From a virus: 39,081 nt of DNA. A model generated the notes under the pieces. It worked only from the letters and a program-made list of their open reading frames with translations. It ran no database searches and was not told the DNA's origin. A program made the translations under genes and the position numbers. Positions 1 through 7,796 of this stretch are shown in pieces (position 1 is the stretch's first letter; each line of letters opens with the position of its first letter). Location of the stretch: positions 1 through 39,081 of the IMG/VR virus record IMGVR_UViG_3300039449_000030; one strand, given 5' to 3'.

Positions 1-1122
1 GTGGGCACTATTGTCGCACGCAAGAATGCAAAAGGAGAAACCCGGTACCGGGCACAGGTGCGGGTGATGCGGGCGGGTGAGCGGATGCGGGCTGAGTCGA
101 AGACGTTCAGCCGGCGGTCGCTGGCCAAGGAATGGATCCGGCGGCGTGAGACGGAACTGGAGGCCACGGGTGATGTTGAGCTGCCGGGCGGTGCAGATAT
201 GTCGTTGCGTGACGGCATCCGGGTTTATCTGGAGGCCGTGGGGGACAACTTCGGGCGCAGCAAGAATGCGGCGTTGAGGGCGTTGGCGGATATGCCGATT
301 TCGGAAAAGCGTGTGGTGGACCTGGTACCGCGTGATTTTATTGAGCATGTGCATTGGCGGCGAGCGCAGCCGGTGACCCGGAGCCACCCTGGTGGTGTGG
401 GGCCGGCGACGCTGAACAGTGATTTGATCTTTCTGCGGCTGGTGATCCGTTATTTGCAGCATTCCGAGGGGCTGCCGGTTGGTCCCTCTGTTGTGTCTGA
501 TGCCGTGGATGCACTCCGGGCTGCGCGGCTGATATCGAAATCGAGCCAGCGTGAGCGCCGGCCAACGGCGGATGAGCTGCGGCGGCTGGATGCCTATCTG
601 TTCGAGCGGTGGCAGTCCGGCAGGATGCGGGTGCCCATGTGGCATGTGATGTGGCTGGCTATTTGCAGTGGGCGGCGGCAGGAAGAGTTGGCCAGGCTGC
701 CCCGTGGTGGCTTCGATCGTGAGCATGGTGTGTACCTGGTCGAAGGGGGTATTAAGAACCCGGCGGGGCGTGTGAGCAGTGACGTGGAAGCGGTGCTCCC
801 TGAATCCGGGTGGGCGGTGGTGGATCGGATTTTGGCGGATTTCCCGGGGAGAGATGGGCTGTTGCTGGATATCAACCCGAAATCAGTGGGTACGCGGTGG
901 AATAATGCCTGCAGAATGCTGGGTATCGTTGATCTGCGCTTCCATGATCTGCGCCATGAAGCGTTATCGAGGCTGGGTGAGGACGGGTTAACGGTGCCGC
1001 AGCTTCAGCAGGTGAGCCTGCACCATAGCTGGGATAGCCTGCGCCGGTATGTGAACATGCCGGCGCGACGGGGTGAACGGTTTGAGTTTAGTGAATCTGT
1101 TGGTCTGGGGGTGAAAGAGTGA
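1..1122 (+). CDS. int: Tyrosine recombinase (phage integrase)
   Basis: The product (373 aa, GTG start at the first base of the window) is a tyrosine site-specific recombinase that would integrate and excise the prophage by strand exchange between attP and attB. The N-terminal part (about residues 1-60) is basic like an arm-binding domain, and a core-binding SAM-like region follows. The catalytic domain shows the box I arginine in SGRRQEE (about R226), box II H-D-L-R-H (H315, R318), a later H342 in LHHSW, and the nucleophile Y350 in RRYVN. Order and spacing are normal, so the enzyme looks intact. Its stop overlaps the GTG of the next gene. No att core can be seen because the window starts at the gene. 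A slightly more upstream start cannot be excluded. Confidence 0.93.
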   Translation: MGTIVARKNAKGETRYRAQVRVMRAGERMRAESKTFSRRSLAKEWIRRRETELEATGDVELPGGADMSLRDGIRVYLEAVGDNFGRSKNAALRALADMPISEKRVVDLVPRDFIEHVHWRRAQPVTRSHPGGVGPATLNSDLIFLRLVIRYLQHSEGLPVGPSVVSDAVDALRAARLISKSSQRERRPTADELRRLDAYLFERWQSGRMRVPMWHVMWLAICSGRRQEELARLPRGGFDREHGVYLVEGGIKNPAGRVSSDVEAVLPESGWAVVDRILADFPGRDGLLLDINPKSVGTRWNNACRMLGIVDLRFHDLRHEALSRLGEDGLTVPQLQQVSLHHSWDSLRRYVNMPARRGERFEFSESVGLGVKE

Positions 1123-1652
1123 CAGGGTGGGATGTTGTTCAGCCGGTTTTAACGCTGGGGTTGTCGGTTTCTTCGCTGGTGGTTGCGGCGATAGCGCTGG
1201 GTGAGACTTCTCGGAACGGGGTGGCGCAGCGAAGGCATAACGAATTGTCGGTGACGCCTTTGCTGCACACCTGGATCGATGACTGTGCTGATAACAGGCG
1301 GGTCACCTTCATGATTCAGAATAATGGCATCGGGCCGGCAGTAATAACGAGAATTGAATTCTTTGCTAAGGGTGACATGAATGGAAGGCGGTATTCGGTT
1401 TCTGAGCTGCCCTTCCTGCTGGATGATGTAATTGAGCGGTTCTTTGATAGGGCCTCATTAACGCCTACTCATTTGGCTGAGCGGTACGCTTTGCCGGCAG
1501 GGAGTGAGCTGGTGTTGTTGAAGATAGATACCAAGAATCAGCTTCCAGCAAGCGAGGCAGGGCGCATTTCTGCAGAGCTTCAACAGAAGGTTTCTTGCTA
1601 CCTAGAATACGAAACCATCTATGGTGGGGTTGTCACCGGTGTTGATCCTTGA
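1119..1652 (+). CDS. Membrane-anchored protein of unknown function
   Basis: This 177-aa protein starts at a GTG that overlaps the integrase stop (GTGA), so the two are probably co-transcribed and translationally coupled. Residues about 9-28 (LTLGLSVSSLVVAAIAL) form one N-terminal transmembrane helix. The rest is soluble, with a motif NNGIGPAVI that recurs in uncharacterised bacterial membrane proteins with one N-terminal helix. The base composition is more AT-rich than the integrase, which suggests a separately acquired cargo gene. Function is unknown; its place beside int fits a lysogenic accessory gene, but that is only inference from position. Confidence 0.75.
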   Translation: MTGWDVVQPVLTLGLSVSSLVVAAIALGETSRNGVAQRRHNELSVTPLLHTWIDDCADNRRVTFMIQNNGIGPAVITRIEFFAKGDMNGRRYSVSELPFLLDDVIERFFDRASLTPTHLAERYALPAGSELVLLKIDTKNQLPASEAGRISAELQQKVSCYLEYETIYGGVVTGVDP

Positions 1653-1681
1653 GTTAAGGCGAAACGGCTTGCAGGGAACCG

Positions 1682-2551
1682 TTATGACATGTATCTGTTG
1701 ATTTCGTTGCCGACCCATTCGCCCACTGGCGTGCTCACTCCGTTGCCTATCTGCCGATATGCGGCGGTGTCTGAAACCGGGAATTCAAACCAATCCGGCA
1801 GGCCCTGGAGTCGGGCGTATTCGCGAACTGAAAACGGGCGGACTCCCAGGGGGTAGCGTTTGTCGACGACCAAGCGGGTGCTTTTGTCTTTTGCGTAGTG
1901 GGCGACGCAGGTGGGGGCGAGGTCGCCTTTGGCGGGGTCGCTGATGATGGGTAGGTCCCGGTAGCCGCCGGTCATGCGGGTTTTGATGGCCTTTGGTAGT
2001 GTGACGCGGGGCTCGGTTTCCAGTATTTCTGCCAGTGGCACCTGTTTCGTGTTCTCTGGTGGGCGTACTGAAAATGGCCGGCGTGTGCCGATGATGATTA
2101 GCCGGCTTCGGCGTTGGGGTAGCCATGTTTCTGATCTGATTGGGCAAAATACTTGGACGTAATAGTCCGGTAGTTTGCTCATTGCCTCCATCACCACCGG
2201 GAATGCGCGCATTCCGGGTACGTTTTCCACCACATAGAATTCCGGGCGAGCCAGGGCAAGGTGCCGCAGGGCATGCAGGAACAGTTCATCGCCTGTGCGG
2301 GCTGCGTGAATGTCGGCGATGGTGCTGTATTTGGTGCAAGGGTAGGTGAATACCATGCCGTCGCAGCTGTCCTGCTCCAGTACCAGTTGCTGGGTGATGT
2401 CGCACTGGGTGACGTGGTTGCCGAGGTTATGGCGGTAGGTGGCGCAGGCGTCCGCGTCCAGTTCGAAGGCCTGGTTGATTTTGATGCCTGCGGCGAGCAG
2501 GCCGACATCCATTAGCCCGGCACCGCAGAAGTAGCTGTTGACCGTGATCAT
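1682..2551 (-). CDS. DNA (cytosine-5) methyltransferase
   Basis: The product (289 aa) transfers a methyl group from S-adenosylmethionine to C5 of cytosine. Motif I is F-C-G-A-G (residues 8-12), the catalytic motif IV is P71-C72, motif VI is E-N-V-P (99-102), motif VIII is Q-R-R-S-R (156-160), and motif X is Q-I-G-N-G-V (267-272). All core motifs are present. The stretch between motifs VIII and IX is only about 90 residues, so the target-recognition domain is small. I start the gene at the ATG that overlaps the upstream stop (ATGA); the longer open frame upstream is low-complexity read-through. It is the last gene of the leftward early operon, and no restriction partner is adjacent. The likely role is protecting phage DNA from host restriction. 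Confidence 0.92.
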   Translation of the reverse strand: MITVNSYFCGAGLMDVGLLAAGIKINQAFELDADACATYRHNLGNHVTQCDITQQLVLEQDSCDGMVFTYPCTKYSTIADIHAARTGDELFLHALRHLALARPEFYVVENVPGMRAFPVVMEAMSKLPDYYVQVFCPIRSETWLPQRRSRLIIIGTRRPFSVRPPENTKQVPLAEILETEPRVTLPKAIKTRMTGGYRDLPIISDPAKGDLAPTCVAHYAKDKSTRLVVDKRYPLGVRPFSVREYARLQGLPDWFEFPVSDTAAYRQIGNGVSTPVGEWVGNEINRYMS

Positions 2552-3102
2552 GGGTTGGCTTCCGGGGTGGCTTGGCGAGCATCGAGCGCGGCTTGTATTC
2601 GTTTTCTGATTGCCGGTGGCACTTGCAGATTTAGATCCTGGCCGCGTGCTATTTCCTCTGCCGCTTTGTCCACGTCCCACGCTTTTATGTCAGCGATGAG
2701 TGTTTCCAGTTCGGCGATTCTTCCCGCCATCGCTCGCACTGCATCCATTCGGCCATCGTGGGGCTGCTCGGCAGAGTGGCGAAGTCCGCGCATTGCTTGA
2801 TCCAGGATCAAACCCTTCTTTTTGCGATGCCCCGCGTCACGCTGCATCTGAGCCTTGAGTTCCCTGATTGTCTCTTGCTGGGCATGGGACTCGTTAGCTA
2901 ATCCGAGATTGTAAGATTCCAGCTCGGCAATGCGGGCCTTGGCTGCTTCCGGGGCGTCTTCTATTGAGTCCGAGCGCAGATATTTGATAGCGTCCTTCGG
3001 GTCCATTCCCAGTCCGGGTGCGGGGTCATCGCACCAGGCATAATCAGGAACGCCTTCGGGGGAGTCAGGAATAAGGTATATCGTTTCTGGGGCATCATTC
3101 AT
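2548..3102 (-). CDS. Phage early protein with coiled coil, unknown function
   Basis: A 184-aa protein whose start (MNDAPETIYLIPD) resembles the N terminus of small phage early proteins that begin M-x-D-A-P-E-x-I-Y-L. A charged, probably coiled-coil region (AKARIAELESYNLGLANE and following) fills the middle, and a shorter second helix (MAGRIAELETLIADI) follows. The start is chosen at the ATG overlapping the end of the upstream 77-aa gene; the open frame continues further upstream only as a shadow of that gene. The stop overlaps the methyltransferase ATG. Function is unknown. Confidence 0.72.
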   Translation of the reverse strand: MNDAPETIYLIPDSPEGVPDYAWCDDPAPGLGMDPKDAIKYLRSDSIEDAPEAAKARIAELESYNLGLANESHAQQETIRELKAQMQRDAGHRKKKGLILDQAMRGLRHSAEQPHDGRMDAVRAMAGRIAELETLIADIKAWDVDKAAEEIARGQDLNLQVPPAIRKRIQAALDARQATPEANP

Positions 3103-3328
3103 CGCTATCGTCTCCGGTGGCGGGGCGGATTTCGGGATACTGGATAACCGTTTCGTCTCTTGGGTGGCAGCGAAGTCGAGCGTTTGGCCATTTATCGGGA
3201 GCAACCATCACATAATGAGATGCGCTTGTGATTCTGCCGTCTGTCCAGCCGTCGAACGCTCTCACCCTTACTCTCATGCCACGCTTTACAGGGACGCCAT
3301 AAGTGCGTCGAATGTAATCCATGCTCAC
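3095..3328 (-). CDS. Small conserved phage protein (MDYIRRTYGVPVKRG type)
   Basis: A 77-aa basic protein. The segment MDYIRRTYGVPVKRGMRVRV is typical of a family of small uncharacterised phage proteins that look like compact beta-barrels, with a later SASHYVMV strand and conserved HP residues. There are two possible starts: a GTG that overlaps the upstream stop (GTGA), used here, and an ATG two codons downstream (3322), the usual start of homologues. A GGGGG stretch lies 6 nt before the GTG and 12 nt before the ATG. Function is unknown; it may be a small nucleic-acid-binding early protein. Confidence 0.75.
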   Translation of the reverse strand: MSMDYIRRTYGVPVKRGMRVRVRAFDGWTDGRITSASHYVMVAPDKWPNARLRCHPRDETVIQYPEIRPATGDDSDE

Positions 3329-4137
3329 GACTCACCCCCATTACTGCGAAGGCGTGCGGCTTGCTTGCGAGCGTCCTTGGCAAACTGCCCGGCGTGCCAT
3401 GCTGGGCAGTTGCTTGCGCTGGTCTCTTGCGCTCTCGCGAATACCGCATCAAGCTCATCCGCGTACTCTTCCAGCGCCTCTGCCTGCACTTCGTGGCGGG
3501 GCTGGACGGGGTTGCGTATGCAAAGCTGGCATACCTGTACCCCGGCGTAGTGTGCGGGCTGGGGTGCGGTGTGAAGATAAACCGGAATTCCGGCCTGCCA
3601 ATCTGCGGACGCATCAGGGCGATAAACAGGGATGTGCAACCTGTCGCCTGCCCGATAGTCAGACAAAGTGTCAGGGTCTGCATACCCAATGGGTTCGATC
3701 TGGGCTGTCAAGGAATCCTTGACAGTTGGGGTTGCGTAGAGCGGACGAAGCCGCTTTCCGAAACGAGATCGCAGATCGTCGACTTGTTTGCCATTGGCTC
3801 CCCAGATTCTTATATTTCCGTTGTCCTCAAAAACAGCGAAAGCTACCGGCGCAGTTGTCTCCGTACATGGGCGCAGATAGACCTCACGAAACTTGCTCAT
3901 GTCATCCGGCTTAAACGCGTAAAGATGCTCGCCGTTTAGCCTTGCGTCGCTCTGCAATCGAGCAACGGCCTGATTCGTTAGATACCCCACCGGCTCAGCA
4001 CCCTCTACGGATTGCAGGGCGGCTTGCCATGCCCGCCATGCGAATTCCAGGGCCGCAGTTTTGTAGTCGTCTATCGCGTGTTGATTTCCGGTTTGCTCTG
4101 CGAGCCACTTTTTAAACGCCTCTCTAATTTCGCTCAT
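3325..4137 (-). CDS. Ead/Ea22-like phage early protein
   Basis: A 270-aa protein of the loose Ead/Ea22-like group found in the PL operons of many phages. The N terminus has the typical MSEIREAFKKWLAEQ...AWRAWQAAL helical region. After that come about three repeats of a module that opens with (E/A)PV-or-I-x-(Y/F) and closes with a (L/V)Y-x-x-(A/T)P element: EPVGYLTN...LYAF, APVAFAVF...LRPLYATP, EPIGYADP...IPVYLHTAP. A C-terminal helical region follows with two Cys-containing segments. No biochemical role is established for these proteins. It is coupled at both ends by 4-nt overlaps. Confidence 0.72.
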   Translation of the reverse strand: MSEIREAFKKWLAEQTGNQHAIDDYKTAALEFAWRAWQAALQSVEGAEPVGYLTNQAVARLQSDARLNGEHLYAFKPDDMSKFREVYLRPCTETTAPVAFAVFEDNGNIRIWGANGKQVDDLRSRFGKRLRPLYATPTVKDSLTAQIEPIGYADPDTLSDYRAGDRLHIPVYRPDASADWQAGIPVYLHTAPQPAHYAGVQVCQLCIRNPVQPRHEVQAEALEEYADELDAVFARAQETSASNCPAWHAGQFAKDARKQAARLRSNGGES

Positions 4138-4388
4138 AGTGCGGCCCCTGCTGGTTGGGTGATGAAGCGTTGCATTAGCTCATCGATGCGGCTGCGGTGG
4201 GCTGACCAGATGATGGCGTTGCTGCTGGTGAGGCCGGTTTGTGTGATGTGGCCTTCGTTTCCCAGGGCCCGCAGGATCGGGGCGATGGTGCGGGAGTGGG
4301 TGCCGATGGCGCCTGCGATTAGTGGGCAGGTGGTGGGGCCGTTTTCCTGGACTTGGGCCAGCACTTGTTCGCGTAGTTTTTCAGTCAT
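4134..4388 (-). CDS. Small winged-helix-like protein
   Basis: An 84-aa protein with a predicted helix-turn-helix or winged-helix pattern: a long first helix (EKLREQVLAQVQENG), then TCPLIAGAIGTHSRTIAPILRALGNEGHI, where SRTIAPILRAL would be the recognition helix and GHITQTGL the start of the wing. It could be an early transcription regulator, but no named family is recognised. Its stop overlaps the ATG of the Ead-like gene (ATGA), consistent with coupled translation. Confidence 0.7.
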   Translation of the reverse strand: MTEKLREQVLAQVQENGPTTCPLIAGAIGTHSRTIAPILRALGNEGHITQTGLTSSNAIIWSAHRSRIDELMQRFITQPAGAAL

Positions 4389-4398
4389 GATCGTCTCC

Positions 4399-4656
4399 CT
4401 ATCTCAACAAAAACACCTGGAACCCGGCATCGGTGACGGTGTGGGCGTGTTCGCTCAGCAGGTCGTCGATGCTTTGGGTGGCGGTTTCGAGTATGTCCAC
4501 CAGGTTGCAGGGGTTTTGGTTGCGGATTTCGTCTGTGCTGCGTGCAGGCCCGTTTCCCGCGTGGAGTTTGATTAACCATTTCCGGCTGCCAAGGCTGCGT
4601 GCCTTGGGGCTGATCCATGGTTGTTCGTCGTGCAAGGAGAAACGGGCGATTAGCAT
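4399..4656 (-). CDS. Hypothetical phage early protein (85 aa)
   Basis: An 85-aa protein beginning MLIARFSLHDEQPWISP, preceded by an AGGAA ribosome-binding site 6 nt from the ATG. I chose this frame over an overlapping 77-aa frame (4385-4618) because this one has a proper start signal, balanced composition and no overlap with the winged-helix gene. Aromatic and charged residues are evenly distributed and no signal or membrane segment is seen. Function is unknown. Confidence 0.68.
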   Translation of the reverse strand: MLIARFSLHDEQPWISPKARSLGSRKWLIKLHAGNGPARSTDEIRNQNPCNLVDILETATQSIDDLLSEHAHTVTDAGFQVFLLR

Positions 4657-4667
4657 GCTGGTTCCTG

Positions 4668-5495
4668 TTAGGCGCTGAAGGCGCCGATGGTGACGGGGAG
4701 GGTGTCGCCGAATTTTTCTTGCAGCAGGCCGGCGAACTCCTCGGCCATTTCTTCTTCGTGCTGTTCAGGGCGGATGATCCGCAGGCTGAGCAGGGGGTTA
4801 TCTTCGACGGTACGCAAGCTCATGCGCAGTACGAAGGTGCGCTCAGCCAACCCCTGATAGGGGGTGCACTTGAAGAGAATGAAGCTCGGCAGGGGTTCGT
4901 TGTTGCTGCTGGCTTCCACTTGTTCAAGCGAGGAGCGAGTGGCGCTGAGCTGACCTTCGGTGTGATCGCTGGTGCTACCGGCCTTGATGGTGATGCGGCG
5001 GATGGCGGCGATGACTTGGTTGGCTGTGAGTGCCTGTTCGTCGTTGGTGAGCCCCTGAACGCTGTCGCGCCAGTCTTCCAGCCACTCGGCCAGCTGCTGC
5101 TGGGAGCGTGCGGCGCCATCGGTTTTGTTGATAGCGTCGAAGGCGGCGGTGGTTTTCAGCTTCATCTTGGCCAGGCTGTCGGCGTGGCCCGGCGCCACGA
5201 TGCTGCCAAGGTTCAGCACTGCGGTGGCCGTCATGTCGTCCGGGTAGACGAAGCACTCGGCACCGAAATCAGCCTTGGCCTCTGTGTAGTTCACAAAATC
5301 TTCAACGCTGCTGGTGGCGAATTTTCCGCGAAAGCGATTGCGCTGGGGTTTGAACTGCTCCAGATCCAGCACCTTTGTATCGTTGGGCAGGGTGGCTACG
5401 TCGAGATTTTGTTCCGTTGCCGCCTTGTTGAATTCAAGGCGGGTGGTGTTGTCCTGGATGTGTTCCAGTAGGGTTGTGGTGGCGAGTGTTTCCAT
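4668..5495 (-). CDS. DUF2303 (YfdQ-like) phage protein
   Basis: A 275-aa protein matching the YfdQ/DUF2303 prophage family. Recognisable parts are the RNRFRGKFATSSVEDFVNY segment, a CFVYPDDMTATAVLNLG strand region, GHADSLAKMKLKTTAAF, and a C-terminal domain with FVLRMSLRT. Family members are widespread in early operons of temperate phages but have no established activity; a role in recombination or DNA metabolism has only been guessed. An AGGAG ribosome-binding site lies about 10 nt before the start. It is paired with the 113-aa gene just upstream of it. Confidence 0.85.
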   Translation of the reverse strand: METLATTTLLEHIQDNTTRLEFNKAATEQNLDVATLPNDTKVLDLEQFKPQRNRFRGKFATSSVEDFVNYTEAKADFGAECFVYPDDMTATAVLNLGSIVAPGHADSLAKMKLKTTAAFDAINKTDGAARSQQQLAEWLEDWRDSVQGLTNDEQALTANQVIAAIRRITIKAGSTSDHTEGQLSATRSSLEQVEASSNNEPLPSFILFKCTPYQGLAERTFVLRMSLRTVEDNPLLSLRIIRPEQHEEEMAEEFAGLLQEKFGDTLPVTIGAFSA

Positions 5496-5499
5496 GAGC

Positions 5500-5841
5500 T
5501 TATTGCTCCTCTTTTGCGGGGGTTTTCAGGAAATCCATCTGGGCATCGGGGGCGATGGTCATCTTGCCGCCCTTGCCCACATACATGGGTGTGGTGGTGG
5601 TGTCTTCTTCGGTAGCCTTACCGCGCAGGGTGGGGCGCGACACTTTCAGGGTGTGGCCGATTTGCACCTGGTGGGATTCACCGATCTGCTGAACGTCCAG
5701 CTCGATGGTGATCTTCCCTTTCTTTTTGCCTTTGCCGTGGTCGATGGTGCCGGCGGCGACATCGGACAGGGCCTGGCCGAGCTTTTGGGCGAACATGCCG
5801 CCGTCCAGTTCGCTGATGAAGTCATCTACGTTTGTACGCAT
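5500..5841 (-). CDS. Hypothetical protein paired with DUF2303
   Basis: A 113-aa protein beginning MRTNVDDFISELDGGMFAQ. I moved the start five codons downstream of the longest frame because the ATG at 5841 has GGGAGAGA just before it, while the earlier ATG has no ribosome-binding site. The middle carries the basic patch GKGKKKGK followed by beta-rich sequence (ITIELDVQQIGESHQVQIGHTLKVSRP). It lies 4 nt from DUF2303 and probably works with it; no function is known. Confidence 0.75.
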   Translation of the reverse strand: MRTNVDDFISELDGGMFAQKLGQALSDVAAGTIDHGKGKKKGKITIELDVQQIGESHQVQIGHTLKVSRPTLRGKATEEDTTTTPMYVGKGGKMTIAPDAQMDFLKTPAKEEQ

Positions 5842-5869
5842 GGTTCTCTCTCCCATTGGGGGTTGGTGG

Positions 5870-6130
5870 TTAAGCTGCTTCGTTGATCGCTTTCCATTCC
5901 CGGGCGGCTTCGTTGCGTTGCGCGTCGAGGTGGTTGGCGAGGTCTTGGGTGTGCACTAGCCACGGGGCCTTTTGGCTGCGGCTTCCCCGGTGTGCGGGAA
6001 ACGGCAGTGCCTGGCGGGCGGCGCGGCGTTTAGCTTGGGCTGGGCTCAGGCCGAGGTATTTTTCGGCGAGGGCGTCCAGCGGGATTTCCGCTGTCTCGAA
6101 TTCGGCCATGAGTAGAAATAGTGTGTTCAT
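5870..6130 (-). CDS. PrtN-like (pyocin activator) transcription regulator
   Basis: An 86-aa protein of the PrtN family. The start MNTLFLLMAEFETAEIPL, then YLGLSPAQAKRRAARQ (probable helix-turn-helix) and KAPWLVHTQDLANHLD are family hallmarks. In Pseudomonas aeruginosa PrtN activates pyocin genes by binding upstream P boxes once the repressor PrtR is cleaved after DNA damage. In this prophage it lies in the repressor-controlled leftward operon, so it could couple induction to activation of other phage promoters; that is inference. The start is set at the ATG overlapping an upstream stop (ATGA). Confidence 0.85.
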   Translation of the reverse strand: MNTLFLLMAEFETAEIPLDALAEKYLGLSPAQAKRRAARQALPFPAHRGSRSQKAPWLVHTQDLANHLDAQRNEAAREWKAINEAA

Positions 6131-6237
6131 CGCAGTAGCAGCCAGATTGCTAGGGCGCTGCCGCTGACCAGGGTGATGATCAGCAGGGCGCAGTCGGTTT
6201 GTTTTTGCTGTCGCTCTGTCGGTAGAGGAAGCTGCAT
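6127..6237 (-). CDS. Possible 36-aa single-span membrane protein
   Basis: A short frame whose stop overlaps the PrtN-like start (ATGA). It encodes a polar N terminus and one strong hydrophobic segment (CALLIITLVSGSALAIWLLLR) ending the protein. The 4-nt overlap and clean helix suggest a real gene, but its ATG lies inside the 3' end of the 92-aa gene, so the two would share 58 nt. No ribosome-binding site stands out. Treat as tentative. Confidence 0.35.
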   Translation of the reverse strand: MQLPLPTERQQKQTDCALLIITLVSGSALAIWLLLR

Positions 6238-6458
6238 AAGCTGGACAGTGCCGCGTGGGCTTCGCAGGCGGCTTTTGCCTGGCCGGCATCGCTGTAGCAG
6301 CCAATGCACTGGTGCACGAGGCCCTGCCATGGCAGGGCTCTGCTGTAGGGCGGTTTGGGTGGCCAGGCGGTGTACACGGCTTTGGTGGCTGTGTATGTCT
6401 TGCTGACCTGGTAGGCCCCGGCGCTGAGCGCGTATTTGTGCTTTTGCGTCCATTCCAT
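6180..6458 (-). CDS. Hypothetical phage early protein (92 aa)
   Basis: A 92-aa protein with Trp and Cys residues (MEWTQKHKYALSAGAYQV, AYTAWPP-like segment, CIGCYSDAGQAKAACEAH). The last segment resembles the 'F-x-S-x-x-E-A-K-x-A-C-E-A-H' ending of small phage proteins that wrap an aromatic N-terminal region. It follows the KilAC-like gene by 8 nt in the early operon. Function is unknown. Confidence 0.62.
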   Translation of the reverse strand: MEWTQKHKYALSAGAYQVSKTYTATKAVYTAWPPKPPYSRALPWQGLVHQCIGCYSDAGQAKAACEAHAALSSLCSFLYRQSDSKNKPTAPC

Positions 6459-6466
6459 GTGCCCCT

Positions 6467-6727
6467 CTATGCGGCTTGATCAATCCGGCCAAATAGTTCA
6501 GCCAGGCCGGCTTCGGTAATGTCGATACGTGTTTGCCATTTCCAGCCCGCCACTGGGTGGTGGTACTGGGTGTGTTCTTCTTTGAGCCAGCCCTCGCGCA
6601 CCCATGTTGGGTGGGCCCGTTCTTCGGCGGTGATGGCGCCCATGCCGCGTAGCTGTTGGCGGAGGTGGCCTGGCTTGGTGCCAAGGCGCTGCGCGGCTTG
6701 CTTGATGCGGTAGGTGGGCTGGCTCAT
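6467..6727 (-). CDS. KilAC-like (antirepressor C-terminal domain) protein
   Basis: An 86-aa protein resembling a free-standing KilAC domain. IKQAAQRLGTKPGHLRQQLRGMGAI is a helix-turn-helix-like DNA-binding region, followed by WVREGWLKEEHTQYH and the TEAGLAELF ending typical of KilAC proteins (usually ...T-x-x-G-L-x-x-L). In other phages this domain sits at the C terminus of Ant or KilA-N proteins. Here the Bro-N half is encoded far away in the rightward operon (12828-13589), so the two may be separated parts of one function, which is inference. The start is just after the cupin gene stop. Confidence 0.62.
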   Translation of the reverse strand: MSQPTYRIKQAAQRLGTKPGHLRQQLRGMGAITAEERAHPTWVREGWLKEEHTQYHHPVAGWKWQTRIDITEAGLAELFGRIDQAA

Positions 6728-6729
6728 GG

Positions 6730-7254
6730 TTAACCTCCGAAGGGTTCTCGGTTTGCCCGCTTGGCTGGGGGCGCTGTGCGCCACCATTGGCGAGGTTGTT
6801 CCGGGTTGTGCTTGCGGTAGCGGTAGTGCGGCAGTGGGCCGGTGAGGCGTTCGAGAAAGCCCCATTCAAACCGCCAGCGGGTGTGCATGAAGAGCGTCCA
6901 GGTTTCGGGTTTGACGCGGACGATCTGGTGGTGGCTGCTGTGGCGGATGTGGTTAAACCACTTCACGGGCTTCACTGTGGTGAGCACGGTTTCGATGCCA
7001 TCAGGTGTTCTGCCCATGAGCAGGCCTTGGTGTTCTGTGTAGCCACCGGTGAGCACGATGCTGATGGCGTGCCGCCATGGGTGGTTGTGAAGGGCGCGGT
7101 CTTTGTCGTCGCGCACAAAGCGGTGCAGGTAAACGGTGATGCCGAGTACCTGGCACAGGAAGTAGCGCTCAAGGTAGGCCTGCCCGCTGATTTTGATTAG
7201 CCGTGTGGGGCGGTTGGCAGTGAGCCTGTAGAGCAGGCGGGCTAGCAGGTTCAT
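6730..7254 (-). CDS. Cupin-fold phage protein
   Basis: A 174-aa protein with a double-stranded beta-helix (cupin-like) core. Visible motifs are LERYFLCQVLGITVYLHRFV, then HNHPWRHAISIVLTGGYTEH, where H-x-H-P-W would supply metal ligands, and a later H-S-S-H-H segment. C-terminal WTLFMHTRWRFEWGFLE completes the barrel. Relatives are common but uncharacterised in phages and next to DNA-metabolism genes. It might modify nucleotides or bind a small molecule; no reaction is known. The start overlaps the kinase stop by 4 nt. Confidence 0.75.
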   Translation of the reverse strand: MNLLARLLYRLTANRPTRLIKISGQAYLERYFLCQVLGITVYLHRFVRDDKDRALHNHPWRHAISIVLTGGYTEHQGLLMGRTPDGIETVLTTVKPVKWFNHIRHSSHHQIVRVKPETWTLFMHTRWRFEWGFLERLTGPLPHYRYRKHNPEQPRQWWRTAPPAKRANREPFGG

Positions 7255-7796
7255 GCGGCCACCTGCTTGCCTTGGAGTGCTGCACGCACTGCGTTAATGG
7301 CTTCTTTATGTAGGTCTTCCACGGTGCCTGCGTTGAGCAGGTAGCCGTCGCCCTGTTCCATGGTGATGGGCTGATTGGTGCTGTGTTGGCTGGTGCTGGT
7401 GCCTTCGGGGCGGTTCACATGGATGACGTGGCCGCGCATGGCGCGTACCCAGCTTGCCTCTTCTTCGGTGCGCAGGTCGGTGATGACGGCCAGTTCGGGT
7501 GTGTCTTGGCTGTCTTCCAGTTCGCGCAGGGTGTCGACCAGGCGCACGATGAGGTAGTCCGGGCGGATGGTGTTGCGCACGGCATCACCGAGCTGTTCGA
7601 GCAGGGCGCGGATCGCTTTGTCGCCTTGCTGTTTGAGCTGGTTGACTTGTTCCGGGGTGATGCCCAGTGCAGCGGCTGCCATGTCATACAGTGGGGTGGT
7701 AAAGGCCACTTCGTTGGTGTGCCACTGGGTGCCCAGGGCTTCGGCGGCGGTGTTTTTGCCGGCGCCACCGGGGCCGGTGAAGGCGATGATTTTCAT
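7251..7796 (-). CDS. Deoxynucleoside monophosphate kinase-like P-loop protein
   Basis: A 181-aa P-loop kinase. The N-terminal Walker A is G-P-G-G-A-G-K-N-T (residues 8-16), followed by helices with TPLYDMAAAALGITPEQVNQ, an R-rich lid-like region (IRPDYLIVRLVDTL) and a strand AVITDLRTEEEASWV. This layout matches the phage dNMP kinase group (T4 gp1-like and adenylate-kinase-like proteins), which phosphorylate dNMPs for phage DNA synthesis. The exact substrate cannot be read from sequence. The gene is coupled to its neighbours by ATGA overlaps. Confidence 0.8.
   Translation of the reverse strand: MKIIAFTGPGGAGKNTAAEALGTQWHTNEVAFTTPLYDMAAAALGITPEQVNQLKQQGDKAIRALLEQLGDAVRNTIRPDYLIVRLVDTLRELEDSQDTPELAVITDLRTEEEASWVRAMRGHVIHVNRPEGTSTSQHSTNQPITMEQGDGYLLNAGTVEDLHKEAINAVRAALQGKQVAA

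Noticed and set aside
1664-1684. Weak AACGG/CCGTT hairpin between the convergent genes at 1652 and 1682
   Set aside because: Only 5 bp and no T-run on either strand, so a terminator is not supported.
2552-2680. N-terminal extension of the C5 methyltransferase
   Set aside because: The added residues are low complexity and antisense-like, while the ATG at 2551 overlaps the upstream stop in the pattern of this operon.
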